Shown here one piece after another: positions 41,106-50,355 of a stretch of DNA of 64,000 nucleotides (positions are counted from its first letter, which is position 1; each line of letters starts with the position of its first letter). A program made the translations under genes and the position numbers. This DNA is from Pseudomonas sp. P7548 (lineage in GTDB: Bacteria; Pseudomonadota; Gammaproteobacteria; Pseudomonadales; Pseudomonadaceae), in assembly GCF_013386585.1 (NCBI RefSeq), contig NZ_JACARO010000027.1, positions 1 to 64,000 on the forward strand, written 5' to 3'. The notes under the pieces were generated by a model that was not told the DNA's origin, did not search any database, and saw only the letters and a list, made by a program, of their open reading frames with translations.

Positions 41106-42612
41106 CGGCCAGGGCACGACGCTGCAGGGCACGCTTGCGGTAGATGCGCACCAGCGGGAAGGCCAGCATCAGCGCCGTCAGTACCCACACACCAAAGGTG
41201 ATCGGGCTCGACCAGAGGATCTGCAGGTCACCGTTGGAGATCGACAGCGCACGGCGCAGGTTCTGCTCCATCAGGCCGCCGAGAATAAAGCCCAGCAGTA
41301 CCGGCGACAGCGGGAAGTCGAGCTTGCGCAGGATGTAGCCGAAGATGCCGATGCCGACCATCAGGAACAGGTCGAAGGTGGTGGCGTGAACGGCGTACAC
41401 ACCAATCGCGGTGATGATGGCGATCACGGGCACCAGCGCCCAGTTAGGTACGGCGAGAATGCGCGTGAAGATGCGGATCATCGGGATGTTGAGGATCACC
41501 AGCATGATGTTGGCGATGAACAACGAGGCGATCAGGCCCCAGACGATGTCCGGTTGCTGTTGGAACAGCAGCGGGCCTGGGGTGATGTTGTACAGCGACA
41601 GGGCGCCGATCATCACCGCCGTGGTACCCGAACCAGGCACGCCGAGGGTCAGCATCGGCACCAGGGCACCGCAGGCGGAGGCGCCGATGGCGGTTTCCGG
41701 GGCGGCCAGGCCACGCATGTCGCCCTGGCCGAATTTGCCGCTGGCACCGGCCATGCGTTTTTCGGTCATGTAGGCAACGGCCGAGGCCAGGGTGGCGCCG
41801 GCGCCGGGCAATACGCCCATGATGAAACCCAGCAGGCCGCAACGGATGTTCACCACGAAGACCGCACCCGCTTCCTTCAGGTTGAACATCATCCGGCCAG
41901 TGGCTTTTACGGCTTCCTGGCCACGGTGGGTTTTTTCCAGCAGCAACAGGATCTCGCTGATGGAGAACAGGCCCAGCACCAGCACCACAAACTGGATGCC
42001 GTCGGTGAGGTGGATGTTGTCGCCGGTAAAACGGTACACGCCGCTGTTGGCGTCGATGCCCACTGCCGAGAGGAACAGGCCGATCAGCGCCGCCACAAAC
42101 GTCTTGAGTGGTTTGTCGCCGGCCATGCCACCGAGGCAGACAATCGCGAACACCATCAGCACGAAATATTCCGCAGGGCCGAAGGCAATCGCCCATTTGG
42201 CCAGCAGCGGCGCAAACAGCACCATGCCGCAGGTGGCGATAAACGCACCGATGAACGAACTCCACGCCGACAACGACAGCGCCACGCCAGCCAGGCCTTT
42301 GCGGGCCATCGGGTAGCCGTCGAGAGTGGTCATCACGGTGGAAGCTTCGCCCGGGATGTTCAGCAGGATCGAGCTGATGCGGCCGCCGTACTCGCAGCCC
42401 AGGTACACGGCTGCCAGCAGGATCAACGCCGACTCAGGCGGCAGGCCCAATGCGAAGGCGATGGGGATCAACAGTGCCACGCCATTGATCGGGCCCAAGC
42501 CCGGCAACAGGCCGACCACGGTGCCGATCAGGGTGCCGCACAGAGCAGTCACCAGGTTGTAGGGGGACAGTGCAACGCCGAAGCCCTGACCCAAATAGCT
42601 GAAAGTATCCAT
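41098..42612 (-). CDS. tctA: Tripartite tricarboxylate transporter, large permease TctA
   Basis: The 504-residue protein has about 12 helices and the TctA signatures GTVVGLLPGLGPINGVALLIP, CEYGGRISSILLNIPGEAS and MLTLGVPGSGTTAVMIGAL. It forms the channel of the TTT system for citrate-type acids in the inner membrane. The ATG at 42612 begins one base after the tctB stop region. It is third in opdH-tctC-tctB-tctA. Confidence 0.93.
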   Translation of the reverse strand: MDTFSYLGQGFGVALSPYNLVTALCGTLIGTVVGLLPGLGPINGVALLIPIAFALGLPPESALILLAAVYLGCEYGGRISSILLNIPGEASTVMTTLDGYPMARKGLAGVALSLSAWSSFIGAFIATCGMVLFAPLLAKWAIAFGPAEYFVLMVFAIVCLGGMAGDKPLKTFVAALIGLFLSAVGIDANSGVYRFTGDNIHLTDGIQFVVLVLGLFSISEILLLLEKTHRGQEAVKATGRMMFNLKEAGAVFVVNIRCGLLGFIMGVLPGAGATLASAVAYMTEKRMAGASGKFGQGDMRGLAAPETAIGASACGALVPMLTLGVPGSGTTAVMIGALSLYNITPGPLLFQQQPDIVWGLIASLFIANIMLVILNIPMIRIFTRILAVPNWALVPVIAIITAIGVYAVHATTFDLFLMVGIGIFGYILRKLDFPLSPVLLGFILGGLMEQNLRRALSISNGDLQILWSSPITFGVWVLTALMLAFPLVRIYRKRALQRRALADV

Positions 42613-42613
42613 G

Positions 42614-43072
42614 TCAGTTCTCCAGAACGTCGAGCAGGCCGAGGGGCAGCGGTACATCCATGGCTTTGTCGAACAGCAGGTACAAGCCGATAGCCATCAA
42701 CGTGACGATCACCACGCTCGGCAACCAGCGGCCACCGTACAAGCGCGCCATGGGGATGCCGATCAGCATGCTGCTGAGGATGAAACCCAGGGGTTCGAAG
42801 GTGCCGGCGAACACGACCAGCAACGCTACGCAGATGCCGATCTTGATCAGGGTCTCGCGGTCCAGCGCCGGTTCGTCTTCGGTGTGCTTGGTGGGCTGTG
42901 GGCGAAACAGCATGTAGATCAGGCCCAGGCTCATCAGCCCGAGCATCAGCAGCGGGTAGGCGCGTGGCCCCACCGGCTCGTAGGAAAACGCGGCCTGATA
43001 CGGCCAGGCCATCAGCGCGAGACCGGCACAGACCAGCAGCATCACGCTGGCGAAAATGCGTTGTAAGAGCAT
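42614..43072 (-). CDS. tctB: Tripartite tricarboxylate transporter, small permease TctB
   Basis: The 152-residue protein has four hydrophobic segments (IFASVMLLVCAGLALMAWPYQAAF near the start, then IGICVALLVVFAGTFEPLGFI). This is the usual TctB layout. The ATG at 43072 follows AGGAG by six bases. It lies between tctC and tctA. Confidence 0.9.
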   Translation of the reverse strand: MLLQRIFASVMLLVCAGLALMAWPYQAAFSYEPVGPRAYPLLMLGLMSLGLIYMLFRPQPTKHTEDEPALDRETLIKIGICVALLVVFAGTFEPLGFILSSMLIGIPMARLYGGRWLPSVVIVTLMAIGLYLLFDKAMDVPLPLGLLDVLEN

Positions 43073-43132
43073 GTGAAACTCCTGGGCCACGCACTCAGTC
43101 GAGGAGGGCATGGCCACATTAGAGAGGGGCGT

Positions 43133-44116
43133 TTACTGAATCAGGCCGAACTCTTTGGCCAGCACTTTGTAGTCAGCCACCTGTTTCTTCACGTAGGTGT
43201 CCAGCTCCGGCCCGGTCATGGCGAACGGGAACAGCTCACGCTGGTCACGCAGCTTGGCGAACTCGTCGGAAGCCAGCAGTTTGTCGAACGCGTCTTTCCA
43301 CCAGGCGTAGTCGGCATCGCTGACTTTTGGCCCCAGGTAGAAGCCGCGCACCACGGGCCAGACGATGTCGTAGCCTTGCTCTTTGGCCGTCGGGATGTTC
43401 TTCATTTCCGGCTCGTCCAGGCGCTGTTCGGAGAACACCGCCAGCAGGCGCATGTCACCGCTGAGGATGTGCGGCATGGAGTCGGAGATGTCGGTGCTGC
43501 CGACCTGGATGTGACCACCGAGCAGGGCCGTGGCGATTTCACCGCCGCCTTCGAGGGCCACGTAGCGCAGCTCGCGTGGGTTGATCCCGGCGGCCTTGGC
43601 GATCAGGGCGGTTTGCATCCAGTCCTGGCTGCCGACGGTGCCGCCGGAGCCGATCACCACGCCGCCTGGATCTTTCTTCAGGGCTTTGACCAGGTCGTCG
43701 AGGGTCTTGTAGGGCGAATCGCTTTTCACCGCGATGGCACCGTAGCTGGTGCCGACGGCCGCCAGCCAACGCACGGCGCTTTCATCGAAGCGGCCGAACT
43801 TGCCCTGGGCCAGGTTCAGCAGCGAACCACTGGACCACGCCACCAGGGTGCCGGCGTCCGCAGGGCGCTGTGCGACCACTGCGTTGTAGGCCACCGCGCC
43901 CACGCCGCCTGGCATGTAGGTCACGCGCATCGGCTTGCTCAGCAGCTTTTCGTTGACCAGCGCGCTTTGCGCCAGCTTGCAGGTCAGGTCAAAACCACCG
44001 CCTGGCGAGGCCGGGGCGATGCATTCCGGGCGCTTGGGCTCGTCGGCGGCCAACAGTTGGCCGGCGAACATCATGCAGCCGGCGGCGAGGGCCAATTTAC
44101 GCAGTGAAAAGGTCAT
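43133..44116 (-). CDS. tctC: Tripartite tricarboxylate transporter substrate-binding protein TctC
   Basis: The 327-residue periplasmic protein has a signal peptide at about 1-23 (LALAAGCMMFAGQLLA). The TctC/Bug fold includes CIAPASPGGGFDLTCKLA and VTYMPGGVGAVAYN. It captures citrate-like tricarboxylates for TctAB. GGAG lies eight bases before the ATG, preceded by an AACAACAA motif. Confidence 0.93.
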   Translation of the reverse strand: MTFSLRKLALAAGCMMFAGQLLAADEPKRPECIAPASPGGGFDLTCKLAQSALVNEKLLSKPMRVTYMPGGVGAVAYNAVVAQRPADAGTLVAWSSGSLLNLAQGKFGRFDESAVRWLAAVGTSYGAIAVKSDSPYKTLDDLVKALKKDPGGVVIGSGGTVGSQDWMQTALIAKAAGINPRELRYVALEGGGEIATALLGGHIQVGSTDISDSMPHILSGDMRLLAVFSEQRLDEPEMKNIPTAKEQGYDIVWPVVRGFYLGPKVSDADYAWWKDAFDKLLASDEFAKLRDQRELFPFAMTGPELDTYVKKQVADYKVLAKEFGLIQ

Positions 44117-44132
44117 CTGTTTATCTCCGTCT

Positions 44133-44140
44133 TTGTTGTT
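44133..44140 (-). promoter_or_regulatory. Hfq/Crc-type motif AACAACAA at the tctC ribosome site
   Basis: AACAACAA on the minus strand is an exact AAnAAnAA motif eight bases upstream of GGAG for tctC. It lies in the short gap after opdH. Hfq with Crc is known to block translation at such sites in Pseudomonas during growth on preferred carbon sources. Confidence 0.55.
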
Positions 44141-44152
44141 ATGAGTGGCTAC

Positions 44153-45445
44153 TTACCAGAGGGCTACGCTGTAGCTGACCAGCAAGCGAACTTCATCCGC
44201 ATCACGGGCCGAGTAGTTGGTGCGGTAGGTGGCATTGCGCAGGCGCACGGCCACATCCTTGAACGTGCCGCTCTGTACCACGTAGCGGATCTCACTGTTG
44301 CGCTCCCATTCCTTGCCGGTCTCGCCGTTCTTGAGCTTGATGTTGTCACCCGACAGGTAACGGCTCATGAAACTCAGGCCGGGAATGCCCAGCTTGGCGA
44401 AGTCGTAGTCGTAGCGCGCCTGCCAGGACCGCTCTTCGGCGCCGGCAAAGTCGTTGATCTGCACGAAGTTGACCAGGTACGGGTCGCTGCCATCCACATA
44501 GGGGAAGGCGCTGTCACCGAACATGCGCTGATAGCCGGCGCTGAGCTTATGGCCATTGAGGCCGTAGCTGAACAGGCTGCTGAAGGATTTGTTGTCGATC
44601 TTGCCGCCACGGGCGCTGCCGGTGTCATCACTGATGGCCAGGCGCAGGTCGGTGCCGAAGGTACCGGGGCCCATCGGGCGCGCGGCGACCAGGCCGAGGA
44701 AGTGCTGGCGGTACACGTCGTCGAGCTGGGCGAAGTGGTAGCTGCCGGTGATCTTGTCGGCGAATTTGTAGTCGGCACCGCCGAAGTTGAAATGCTTGCC
44801 GGTGGCAGCGGTCAAGAAGCGGCTGTTCTTGTTGTTGAGGGCGATGTCCTCGTAGTTGGTGTCGTCGCGGTCCTTGGCTTTGTCCAGGCGGCCGGCGGTG
44901 AACACCAGGTTCTTGAATTCTTTGGAAGTCAGCAGGCCGCCGTTGAAGGTCTGCGGCAGGATGCGGCCATCGTTGGGCTTGAGGATCGGCAGTTCCGGGA
45001 TCAGGGCGCCGATCTTCAATTCGGTGGCGGAGATCTTCACTTTGCCGGTCAGGCCCAGTTTGGAGTACTCATTGGCGGCGCGGCCGTCGTCGTGGGTTGG
45101 CAACAGGCCGGTGCCGGTGCGGTCGGGGCTGGAGTCGAGCTTGACCCCGAGCATGCCCAGCGCATCCACGCCAAAACCGACGGTGCCGTCGGTGTAGCCC
45201 GATTGCAGGTTGAGCATGAAGCCCTGGGCCCACTCGTCGCGCTTGGATTGCTGCGCGCTGGTGCCGTCGCGAAAGTCGCGGTTGAAGTACATGTTGCGGG
45301 TTTCAAGGGTGGCGCTGCTGTCTTCGAAGAAGGCAGCCTGGCTGAGCGGCGAAAAGCCGGCAAGGGCAGCGGCACTGGCGAGGGCGGTCTGGGTCAGGCG
45401 GGAAAAACGAACAGGCGAGAAGGCCTGGGGCTGTGTCGACAGCAT
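44153..45445 (-). CDS. opdH: OprD-family porin (OpdH-like, tricarboxylate uptake)
   Basis: The 430-residue outer-membrane protein has an N-terminal signal to about residue 37 (LSQAAFF). The OprD-family features are the start FEDSSATLETRNMYFNRDFRDG, GFGVDALGMLGVKLD, GSYHFAQLDDVYRQHFLGL and a terminal aromatic (VSYSVALW). P. aeruginosa OpdH serves tricarboxylates and sits with tctCBA, as here, divergent from tctDE. The leader has a hairpin and an Hfq/Crc-type motif. Confidence 0.88.
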   Translation of the reverse strand: MLSTQPQAFSPVRFSRLTQTALASAAALAGFSPLSQAAFFEDSSATLETRNMYFNRDFRDGTSAQQSKRDEWAQGFMLNLQSGYTDGTVGFGVDALGMLGVKLDSSPDRTGTGLLPTHDDGRAANEYSKLGLTGKVKISATELKIGALIPELPILKPNDGRILPQTFNGGLLTSKEFKNLVFTAGRLDKAKDRDDTNYEDIALNNKNSRFLTAATGKHFNFGGADYKFADKITGSYHFAQLDDVYRQHFLGLVAARPMGPGTFGTDLRLAISDDTGSARGGKIDNKSFSSLFSYGLNGHKLSAGYQRMFGDSAFPYVDGSDPYLVNFVQINDFAGAEERSWQARYDYDFAKLGIPGLSFMSRYLSGDNIKLKNGETGKEWERNSEIRYVVQSGTFKDVAVRLRNATYRTNYSARDADEVRLLVSYSVALW

Positions 45446-45459
45446 CGTGGTGTACTCCG

Positions 45460-45467
45460 TTATTGTT
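45460..45467 (-). promoter_or_regulatory. Hfq/Crc-type motif AACAATAA at the opdH ribosome site
   Basis: AACAATAA on the minus strand exactly fits AAnAAnAA and touches the GGAG ribosome site of opdH. Together with the motif before tctC it suggests that both porin and binding protein are repressed post-transcriptionally by Hfq/Crc. Confidence 0.55.
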
Positions 45468-45479
45468 CTTATTTTGGCG

Positions 45480-45499
45480 AAAACGCTTCGAGGCGTTTT
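45480..45499 (-). promoter_or_regulatory. Hairpin in the opdH leader
   Basis: AAAACGC and GCGTTTT pair around a six-base loop about 35 bases before the opdH start, immediately upstream of the A-rich motif. It may expose the motif to Hfq or stabilise the mRNA 5' end. It lies in the divergent opdH/tctD promoter region (45446-45680). Confidence 0.4.
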
Positions 45500-45680
45500 T
45501 CGGGCGCTACGGATCAGGTAGCTGGGCGGGCAGGACCCACCGTTACCCGATGCTAAAGGGCGAAGCTTTCACTAACCTTTCAGTTGCCTTTCACTGTTTT
45601 CGGGCTTCACAGGGCAGGTAGCGCCTGTAAACTGCCCGGCAAAGCGTGGCGTCGACCATGCCCGAATGAGGTAAAAAACC

Positions 45681-46352
45681 ATGCGTGTCCTCCTGGTTGA
45701 AGACCATTTGCAGCTCGCCGAAAGTGTTGCCCAAGCGCTCAAGAGCACGGGTTTGACCGTCGACGTGCTGCACGATGGGGTGGCCGCTGACCTGGCCTTG
45801 AGCAGCGAGGAATACGCGGCGGCGATCCTCGACGTGGGGCTGCCGCGCATGGACGGTTTTGAGGTGTTGGCACGCTTGCGCGCCCGTGGGAAAAACTTGC
45901 CTGTGTTGATGCTGACGGCTCGCAGTGATGTGAAGGACCGCGTGCACGGCTTGAACCTGGGCGCCGACGACTACCTCGCCAAGCCGTTTGAGCTGACGGA
46001 GCTGGAGGCGCGGGTCAAGGCGCTGCTGCGCCGCAGTGTGCTGGGGGGCGAGCGCCAGCAGGCATGCGGCGTGTTGGTCTACGACCTGGATACGAGGCGC
46101 TTCACCGTCGGCGGCGAGCTGATGACGTTGACCTCCCGCGAGCAGGCGGTGCTCGAAGCATTGATCGCCCGCCCGGGCCGAGTGATGAGCAAGGAGCAAC
46201 TGGCCTCACAAGTGTTTGGCCTGGACGAAGAAGCCAGCCCCGACGCGATCGAAATCTACGTGCACCGCCTGCGCAAGAAACTCGATGGCCAACCCATCGC
46301 CATCGTGACGTTCCGCGGCCTCGGCTATTTGCTGGAAGCCCGCGATGCATAA
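45681..46352 (+). CDS. tctD: TctD response regulator (OmpR family)
   Basis: The 223-residue protein has a receiver domain (MRVLLVEDHLQLAESVAQAL, phospho-acceptor Asp in AAILDVGLPRMDG at about 51, Lys in DYLAKPFEL). A C-terminal winged helix follows (TSREQAVLEALIARPGRVMS). It activates the divergent opdH-tctCBA operon in response to tricarboxylates. It overlaps tctE by eight bases. Confidence 0.92.
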   Translation: MRVLLVEDHLQLAESVAQALKSTGLTVDVLHDGVAADLALSSEEYAAAILDVGLPRMDGFEVLARLRARGKNLPVLMLTARSDVKDRVHGLNLGADDYLAKPFELTELEARVKALLRRSVLGGERQQACGVLVYDLDTRRFTVGGELMTLTSREQAVLEALIARPGRVMSKEQLASQVFGLDEEASPDAIEIYVHRLRKKLDGQPIAIVTFRGLGYLLEARDA

Positions 46353-47730
46353 GCCCAGCAGCCTGCGCTGGCGGCTGCTATGGAACCTGGCGCTGTTGCT
46401 GGTGCTGTTGATGCTGGCCAGTGGCATGAGTGCCTATTGGAACGGTCGCGAAGCGGCCGACACGGCCTACGACCGTACGTTGCTGGCGTCGGCGCGCACC
46501 ATCGCAGCGGGCCTGACTCAGGTGGACGGCACCCTCAGCGCCAACGTGCCGTATGTGGCCCTGGATACGTTTGCCTACGACAGCGCCGGGCGTATCTATT
46601 ACCAGGTCAATGACATCGATCAGAAGCTGATCTCGGGCTACGAGCACTTGCCCGGCCCACCGCCGGGCACGCCGCGCACCGATGACTACCCGGCGCTGGC
46701 GCGCTTCTACGATGCGGTGTACCAGGGCCAGCCTGTGCGTGTGGTGAGCCTGCTCAAGGCCGTCTCCGAACCGAACATGAACGGCATGGCGGAAATCCGC
46801 GTGGCAGAAACCGATGAAGCACGGGTGGCCATGGCTCGTAGCCTGATGGCTGACACTTTGTTGCGCCTGGGCATGCTGGCCATTGGTGCTTTGCTGCTGG
46901 TGTGGTTCGCCGTGAGTGCAGCATTGCGCCCGCTGGAGCGCCTGCGAACGGCGGTGGAAGAACGTCAGCCCGACGACCTGCGCCCGTTGCCGCTGGTGGA
47001 AGTGCAGCATGAGTTTGGCCCGTTGGTGCGTTCCCTCAACCACTTCACCGAACGCCTGCGCGGGCAGTTTGAGCGCCAGGCGCAGTTTATTGCCGATGCG
47101 GCCCACGAGTTGCGCACGCCCTTGGCGGCGCTCAAGGCCCGGCTCGAACTGGGTCTGCGCGCGGAAGACCCGGTGACCTGGCGCAGCACCCTGGAAACCG
47201 CCGCCCAAGGCACCGATCGCCTGACGCACCTGGCCAATCAGTTGTTGTCCCTGGCCCGTATCGAGAACGGGGCCCGGGCCATTGCCGAAGGCGGCGCCCA
47301 ACTGCTCGACCTCAGCCAATTGGCCCGTGAGCTGGGCATGGCCATGGCGCCTTTGGCCCACGCACGCGGTGTTGCGCTGGCCCTGGAGGCGGATGAACCC
47401 GTGTGGTTGCGCGGGGAGCCGACGCTGCTCAATGAACTGCTGAGCAACCTGGTGGACAACGCCCTGGCCCACACGCCACCGGGTGGCAATGTGATTTTGC
47501 GGGTGACGGCGCCGGCGGTGCTGGAAGTGGAAGATGATGGCCCAGGCATCCCGTTGGATGAGCGGGATCGGGTGTTCGAGCGATTCTACCGCCGCAGTCA
47601 GCAGGGCATGGGCTCGGGGTTGGGCCTGGCAATCGTGGGTGAAATCTGCCGGGCGCACCTGGCACAGATCAGCCTGCACGATGGCGAGCAGGCGGGGCTG
47701 AAAGTGCGGGTGAGTTTTATCGCGGGTTGA
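46345..47730 (+). CDS. tctE: TctE sensor histidine kinase
   Basis: The 461-residue inner-membrane kinase has a helix at about 11-28, a periplasmic sensor region (2CSK_N type) to about 170, a second helix at about 172-192, HAMP, and the H-box FIADAAHELRTPLAALKARL. The ATP-binding boxes are NLVDNALAHTPPGG, EDDGPGIP and GSGLGLAIVGEI. It should sense external citrate-type acids and phosphorylate TctD. Confidence 0.92.
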   Translation: MHKPSSLRWRLLWNLALLLVLLMLASGMSAYWNGREAADTAYDRTLLASARTIAAGLTQVDGTLSANVPYVALDTFAYDSAGRIYYQVNDIDQKLISGYEHLPGPPPGTPRTDDYPALARFYDAVYQGQPVRVVSLLKAVSEPNMNGMAEIRVAETDEARVAMARSLMADTLLRLGMLAIGALLLVWFAVSAALRPLERLRTAVEERQPDDLRPLPLVEVQHEFGPLVRSLNHFTERLRGQFERQAQFIADAAHELRTPLAALKARLELGLRAEDPVTWRSTLETAAQGTDRLTHLANQLLSLARIENGARAIAEGGAQLLDLSQLARELGMAMAPLAHARGVALALEADEPVWLRGEPTLLNELLSNLVDNALAHTPPGGNVILRVTAPAVLEVEDDGPGIPLDERDRVFERFYRRSQQGMGSGLGLAIVGEICRAHLAQISLHDGEQAGLKVRVSFIAG

Positions 47731-48552
47731 TCAATAGAACATCGAACGGGCTTCGTCCAACTCGACGCGCAAGGCGTCGCTGTAAGGATCGACCCGCAGT
47801 TTCTTGATCGCCGGCAGGGTAGAGACCGGCACGCTGGCCAATGGGTGATCGGTGCCGCGATGGCAATAGAGCACGGCGACTTGTACCAGGTCGATGTAGT
47901 CCAGGCTGGCCGAATCGCGCGCCAGGTCGAGGTATTGGCCGGGCAGTCGGGCGAGCATCTCCGGGAAATCCCAGCCGCTCAGCAGCTTATCGCCCAACAA
48001 CGGGTGAATGCTCTCGATGACGTGGTTGAGACTGACCGGGTCCGAAAGCAGCTCGTAGTGGTCTTCGGCGTACGTCAGGATCGGCAGTACACCGATCTGA
48101 TGCACCAGGCCACCGAGGGCCGCCTGGTCTGGCTTGAGTTGGCTGTGGCTACGACATAGGGCATAACTCACGCCCGCCACTTCCAGGCTGCGGCGCCACA
48201 CTTCGCGCATTTTTTGTTCGACCACGTCGGAGCGGGCGTGGAAGATCTGCTCCATCACCAGGCCAATCGCCAGGTTGCTGCTGTAGTTGGTGCCTAGCCG
48301 GGTGATGGCGGTGTGCAGGTCGGTGACTTCCTGCGTTGCGCGCAACAAGGGGCTGTTGACCACCTTGATCAGGCGCGCCGACAGGGCGGTGTCGCGACCG
48401 ATCACTTTGCTCAAGTGGCTGATGCTGATTTCCGGGTCTTCTGCGGCCTGGCGAATGTTCAGGGCCACTTCCGGCAATGTCGGCAGAACCAGGTCATCGT
48501 TGTCGATGGCCCTCACTAAAGCCTGTTGGACTTTTTCCGCCAGCTTGTTCAT
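47731..48552 (-). CDS. HDOD-domain protein
   Basis: The 273-residue protein has an HDOD domain at about 20-215: LPTLPEVALNIRQAAEDPEI, then SKVIGRDTALSARLIKVVNSPL, and LGGLVHQIGVLPIL. It lacks the metal-binding HD pair. Such proteins act as signalling scaffolds in stress or motility. No output domain is fused. It is convergent with tctE, with adjoining stop codons. Confidence 0.87.
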   Translation of the reverse strand: MNKLAEKVQQALVRAIDNDDLVLPTLPEVALNIRQAAEDPEISISHLSKVIGRDTALSARLIKVVNSPLLRATQEVTDLHTAITRLGTNYSSNLAIGLVMEQIFHARSDVVEQKMREVWRRSLEVAGVSYALCRSHSQLKPDQAALGGLVHQIGVLPILTYAEDHYELLSDPVSLNHVIESIHPLLGDKLLSGWDFPEMLARLPGQYLDLARDSASLDYIDLVQVAVLYCHRGTDHPLASVPVSTLPAIKKLRVDPYSDALRVELDEARSMFY

Positions 48553-48588
48553 TCATGATCTCTAGGGTGTTGCAAAAAGGTACGGCGA

Positions 48589-49530
48589 TTAACGCTGGAT
48601 CTCTCGGTCACGGTCGAGCGTGTAAGGCAGGTCGAGCAGGTGCAGGCCGGGGCCTTCCAGTGTGCCTAAGTGCACATCGCCACTATCGGCAGCTTCGGCT
48701 TGCAGCACAGCAAGAAGTTCAATCGTCTGGTCAGCTTTTGCTGCCAGCACCACTTCGCCGATCGAGCTGGCATGGCTGGGGGAAAACAGCGGGGTGCCTG
48801 GCTCGGGCATTTGCGGCGCATCGAGGCTCAAGTGATACAGGCGACGCTTGAGTTTGCCCAGGTACTGCATGCGCGCGACGATTTCCTGGCCGGTGTAGCA
48901 GCCTTTCTTGAAGCTGACGCCGCCTACGGCTTGCAGGTTGAGCATCTGCGGGATGAACAGCTCGCGGGTTTGCGGCATGACCTGGCCGATGCCGGCACGC
49001 ACTTGGCCGAGCAGCCAGTCATTCAAGTCGGCTTCGTTCAAGTGGGCGGCCAATTGGCCGCGCACGGCATCGGCCTGTTCGGCTGGCACCCAGAGCTCGG
49101 CGCGGCCGGGGGAGACGCGGATGGCGATCAGGGCATCGGTGCGTACGACGCTGTCGGTGTCAGCCGGCAGCTCAAGGCCGAGGCTCGCCAGGGCTTGATC
49201 GGCATCCGCCAGGCCAAAGCGTGCCCAGGCGGCGCTTTCGTCGGTGAGCTTGGATTTGGAGAACACGGCGTATTTCTTCAGGTCGGCCAGTTGCGGTTCG
49301 AGCAGCTCGGTGGCCATGGCCAGGAGCACGCCATCACCTTGCAACAGGATGCGAAAGCTCGACTGCATGCGCCCTTTTTGCGTGCAGCGCGCGCCGAGGC
49401 TGGCCTGGGTGTCGCTCAGGTAATTGAGGTTGCAGGTCAGTTGCCCTTGCAGGAACTTGGCAGCGTCGGCGCCGCGGACGGCGAGAACGCCTTCGTGGGA
49501 CAGGGGGCAGAAGAAAGCAGAGTCAGCCAT
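48589..49530 (-). CDS. ygfZ: Folate-binding iron-sulfur cluster/tRNA-modification factor YgfZ
   Basis: The 313-residue GcvT-fold protein has the diagnostic YgfZ motif KGCYTGQEIVARMQYLGKLKRR in overlapping form, with its conserved Cys. LSHEGVLAVRGADAAKFLQGQ is at the N-terminus. It supports folate-dependent repair of certain Fe-S enzymes such as MiaB. It is divergent from sdhE, an arrangement common in gammaproteobacteria. Confidence 0.92.
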   Translation of the reverse strand: MADSAFFCPLSHEGVLAVRGADAAKFLQGQLTCNLNYLSDTQASLGARCTQKGRMQSSFRILLQGDGVLLAMATELLEPQLADLKKYAVFSKSKLTDESAAWARFGLADADQALASLGLELPADTDSVVRTDALIAIRVSPGRAELWVPAEQADAVRGQLAAHLNEADLNDWLLGQVRAGIGQVMPQTRELFIPQMLNLQAVGGVSFKKGCYTGQEIVARMQYLGKLKRRLYHLSLDAPQMPEPGTPLFSPSHASSIGEVVLAAKADQTIELLAVLQAEAADSGDVHLGTLEGPGLHLLDLPYTLDRDREIQR

Positions 49531-49618
49531 GGGTCATCGCAGGTCAAAAAGTCATGGGTGCATCATAGAGGGGCGCCCGGCAAATGGATAGTTTCCGTAT
49601 GGGGCGACCAAAGCCGAC

Positions 49619-49646
49619 TGTTCCGGTGCCGTCGGGCCTGTATACT
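49619..49646 (+). promoter_or_regulatory. Possible sigma-70 promoter for sdhE-ygfX
   Basis: TATACT at 49641-49646 is a good -10 hexamer 25 bases before the sdhE start codon. TGTTCC at 49619-49624 is a weak -35 with 16-base spacing. Confidence 0.4.
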
Positions 49647-49670
49647 TGCCGCCTATTTGAGGAGCGCTCC

Positions 49671-49925
49671 ATGGTCGAAGATGTAGAAATCAATCGTCTC
49701 TTCTGGCACAGCCGTCGTGGCATGCTGGAGCTGGACGTGTTGCTGGTGCCTTTCACCAAAGAGGTCTACGCGACCCTCAACCAGGTCGATCGCGACCTCT
49801 ACGTCCGCTTGCTGACCTGCGAAGATCAGGACATGTTTGGCTGGTTCATGGAGCGTTCCGAATCCGAAGACCCTGAGCTGCAGCGCATGGTTCGGATGAT
49901 CCTGGATCGTGTCCAGCCCAAGTAA
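49671..49925 (+). CDS. sdhE: FAD assembly factor SdhE (succinate dehydrogenase assembly factor 2)
   Basis: The 84-residue protein has the conserved [10 protein letters not shown] motif (residues 16-25) needed for flavin attachment to SdhA, and [15 protein letters not shown]. It promotes covalent flavinylation of succinate dehydrogenase. TGAGGAG gives the ribosome site. The gene overlaps ygfX by 17 bases. Confidence 0.92.
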   Translation: MVEDVEINRLFWHSRRGMLELDVLLVPFTKEVYATLNQVDRDLYVRLLTCEDQDMFGWFMERSESEDPELQRMVRMILDRVQPK

Positions 49926-50355
49926 TCGATTCGAATGCCGCTGGCAGGCCTCACGGCTATTGCTGGCGGCGTATCTTTTTGCCCAGCTGTTCGCGCTGGG
50001 CGCCTGTTTTCTTGTTGATTTACCTTATTCGAGCCTCGGCCTGCTCTTGTGCTTGGCGCATGCCGCCTGGGTTTTACCGCGACACATCCTGCTGACTCAC
50101 CGTTCGTCGGTTTGTGGCCTGCGTCGCGACGAGGACGGTTGGCAGTTGTTCAGTGCCGAGCGTGGTTGGTACGGCGTGCAACTGCGCCCCGACAGCCTGG
50201 CGTTGCCGTTGATCGTGGTGCTGCGCTATCGGGTGCCGGGGCGGTGGTGGGTGCGCTCGATCTGTGTGCCGAGGGATTCGCAGGTCGCCGATGTGCACCG
50301 GCGCCTGCGGGTACGCCTGAAGTTCAGCCGCCGTAGGTGGTTGGCACCAGGATAG
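49909..50355 (+). CDS. ygfX: YgfX (CptA-like) inner-membrane protein
   Basis: The 148-residue protein has two membrane helices at about 16-36 and 40-57, followed by a basic cytosolic part. This layout and its place after sdhE match YgfX, proposed in E. coli to act with SdhE or on the cytoskeleton. It starts with GTG inside the sdhE 3' end. Its last 32 bases overlap the 3' end of the convergent nadB gene. Confidence 0.82.
   Translation: MSSPSNRFECRWQASRLLLAAYLFAQLFALGACFLVDLPYSSLGLLLCLAHAAWVLPRHILLTHRSSVCGLRRDEDGWQLFSAERGWYGVQLRPDSLALPLIVVLRYRVPGRWWVRSICVPRDSQVADVHRRLRVRLKFSRRRWLAPG

Noticed and set aside
41092..42693. A 533-codon frame antisense to tctA
   Set aside because: His/Gln/Asp-rich translation typical of the reverse complement of membrane-protein codons; tctA is certain.
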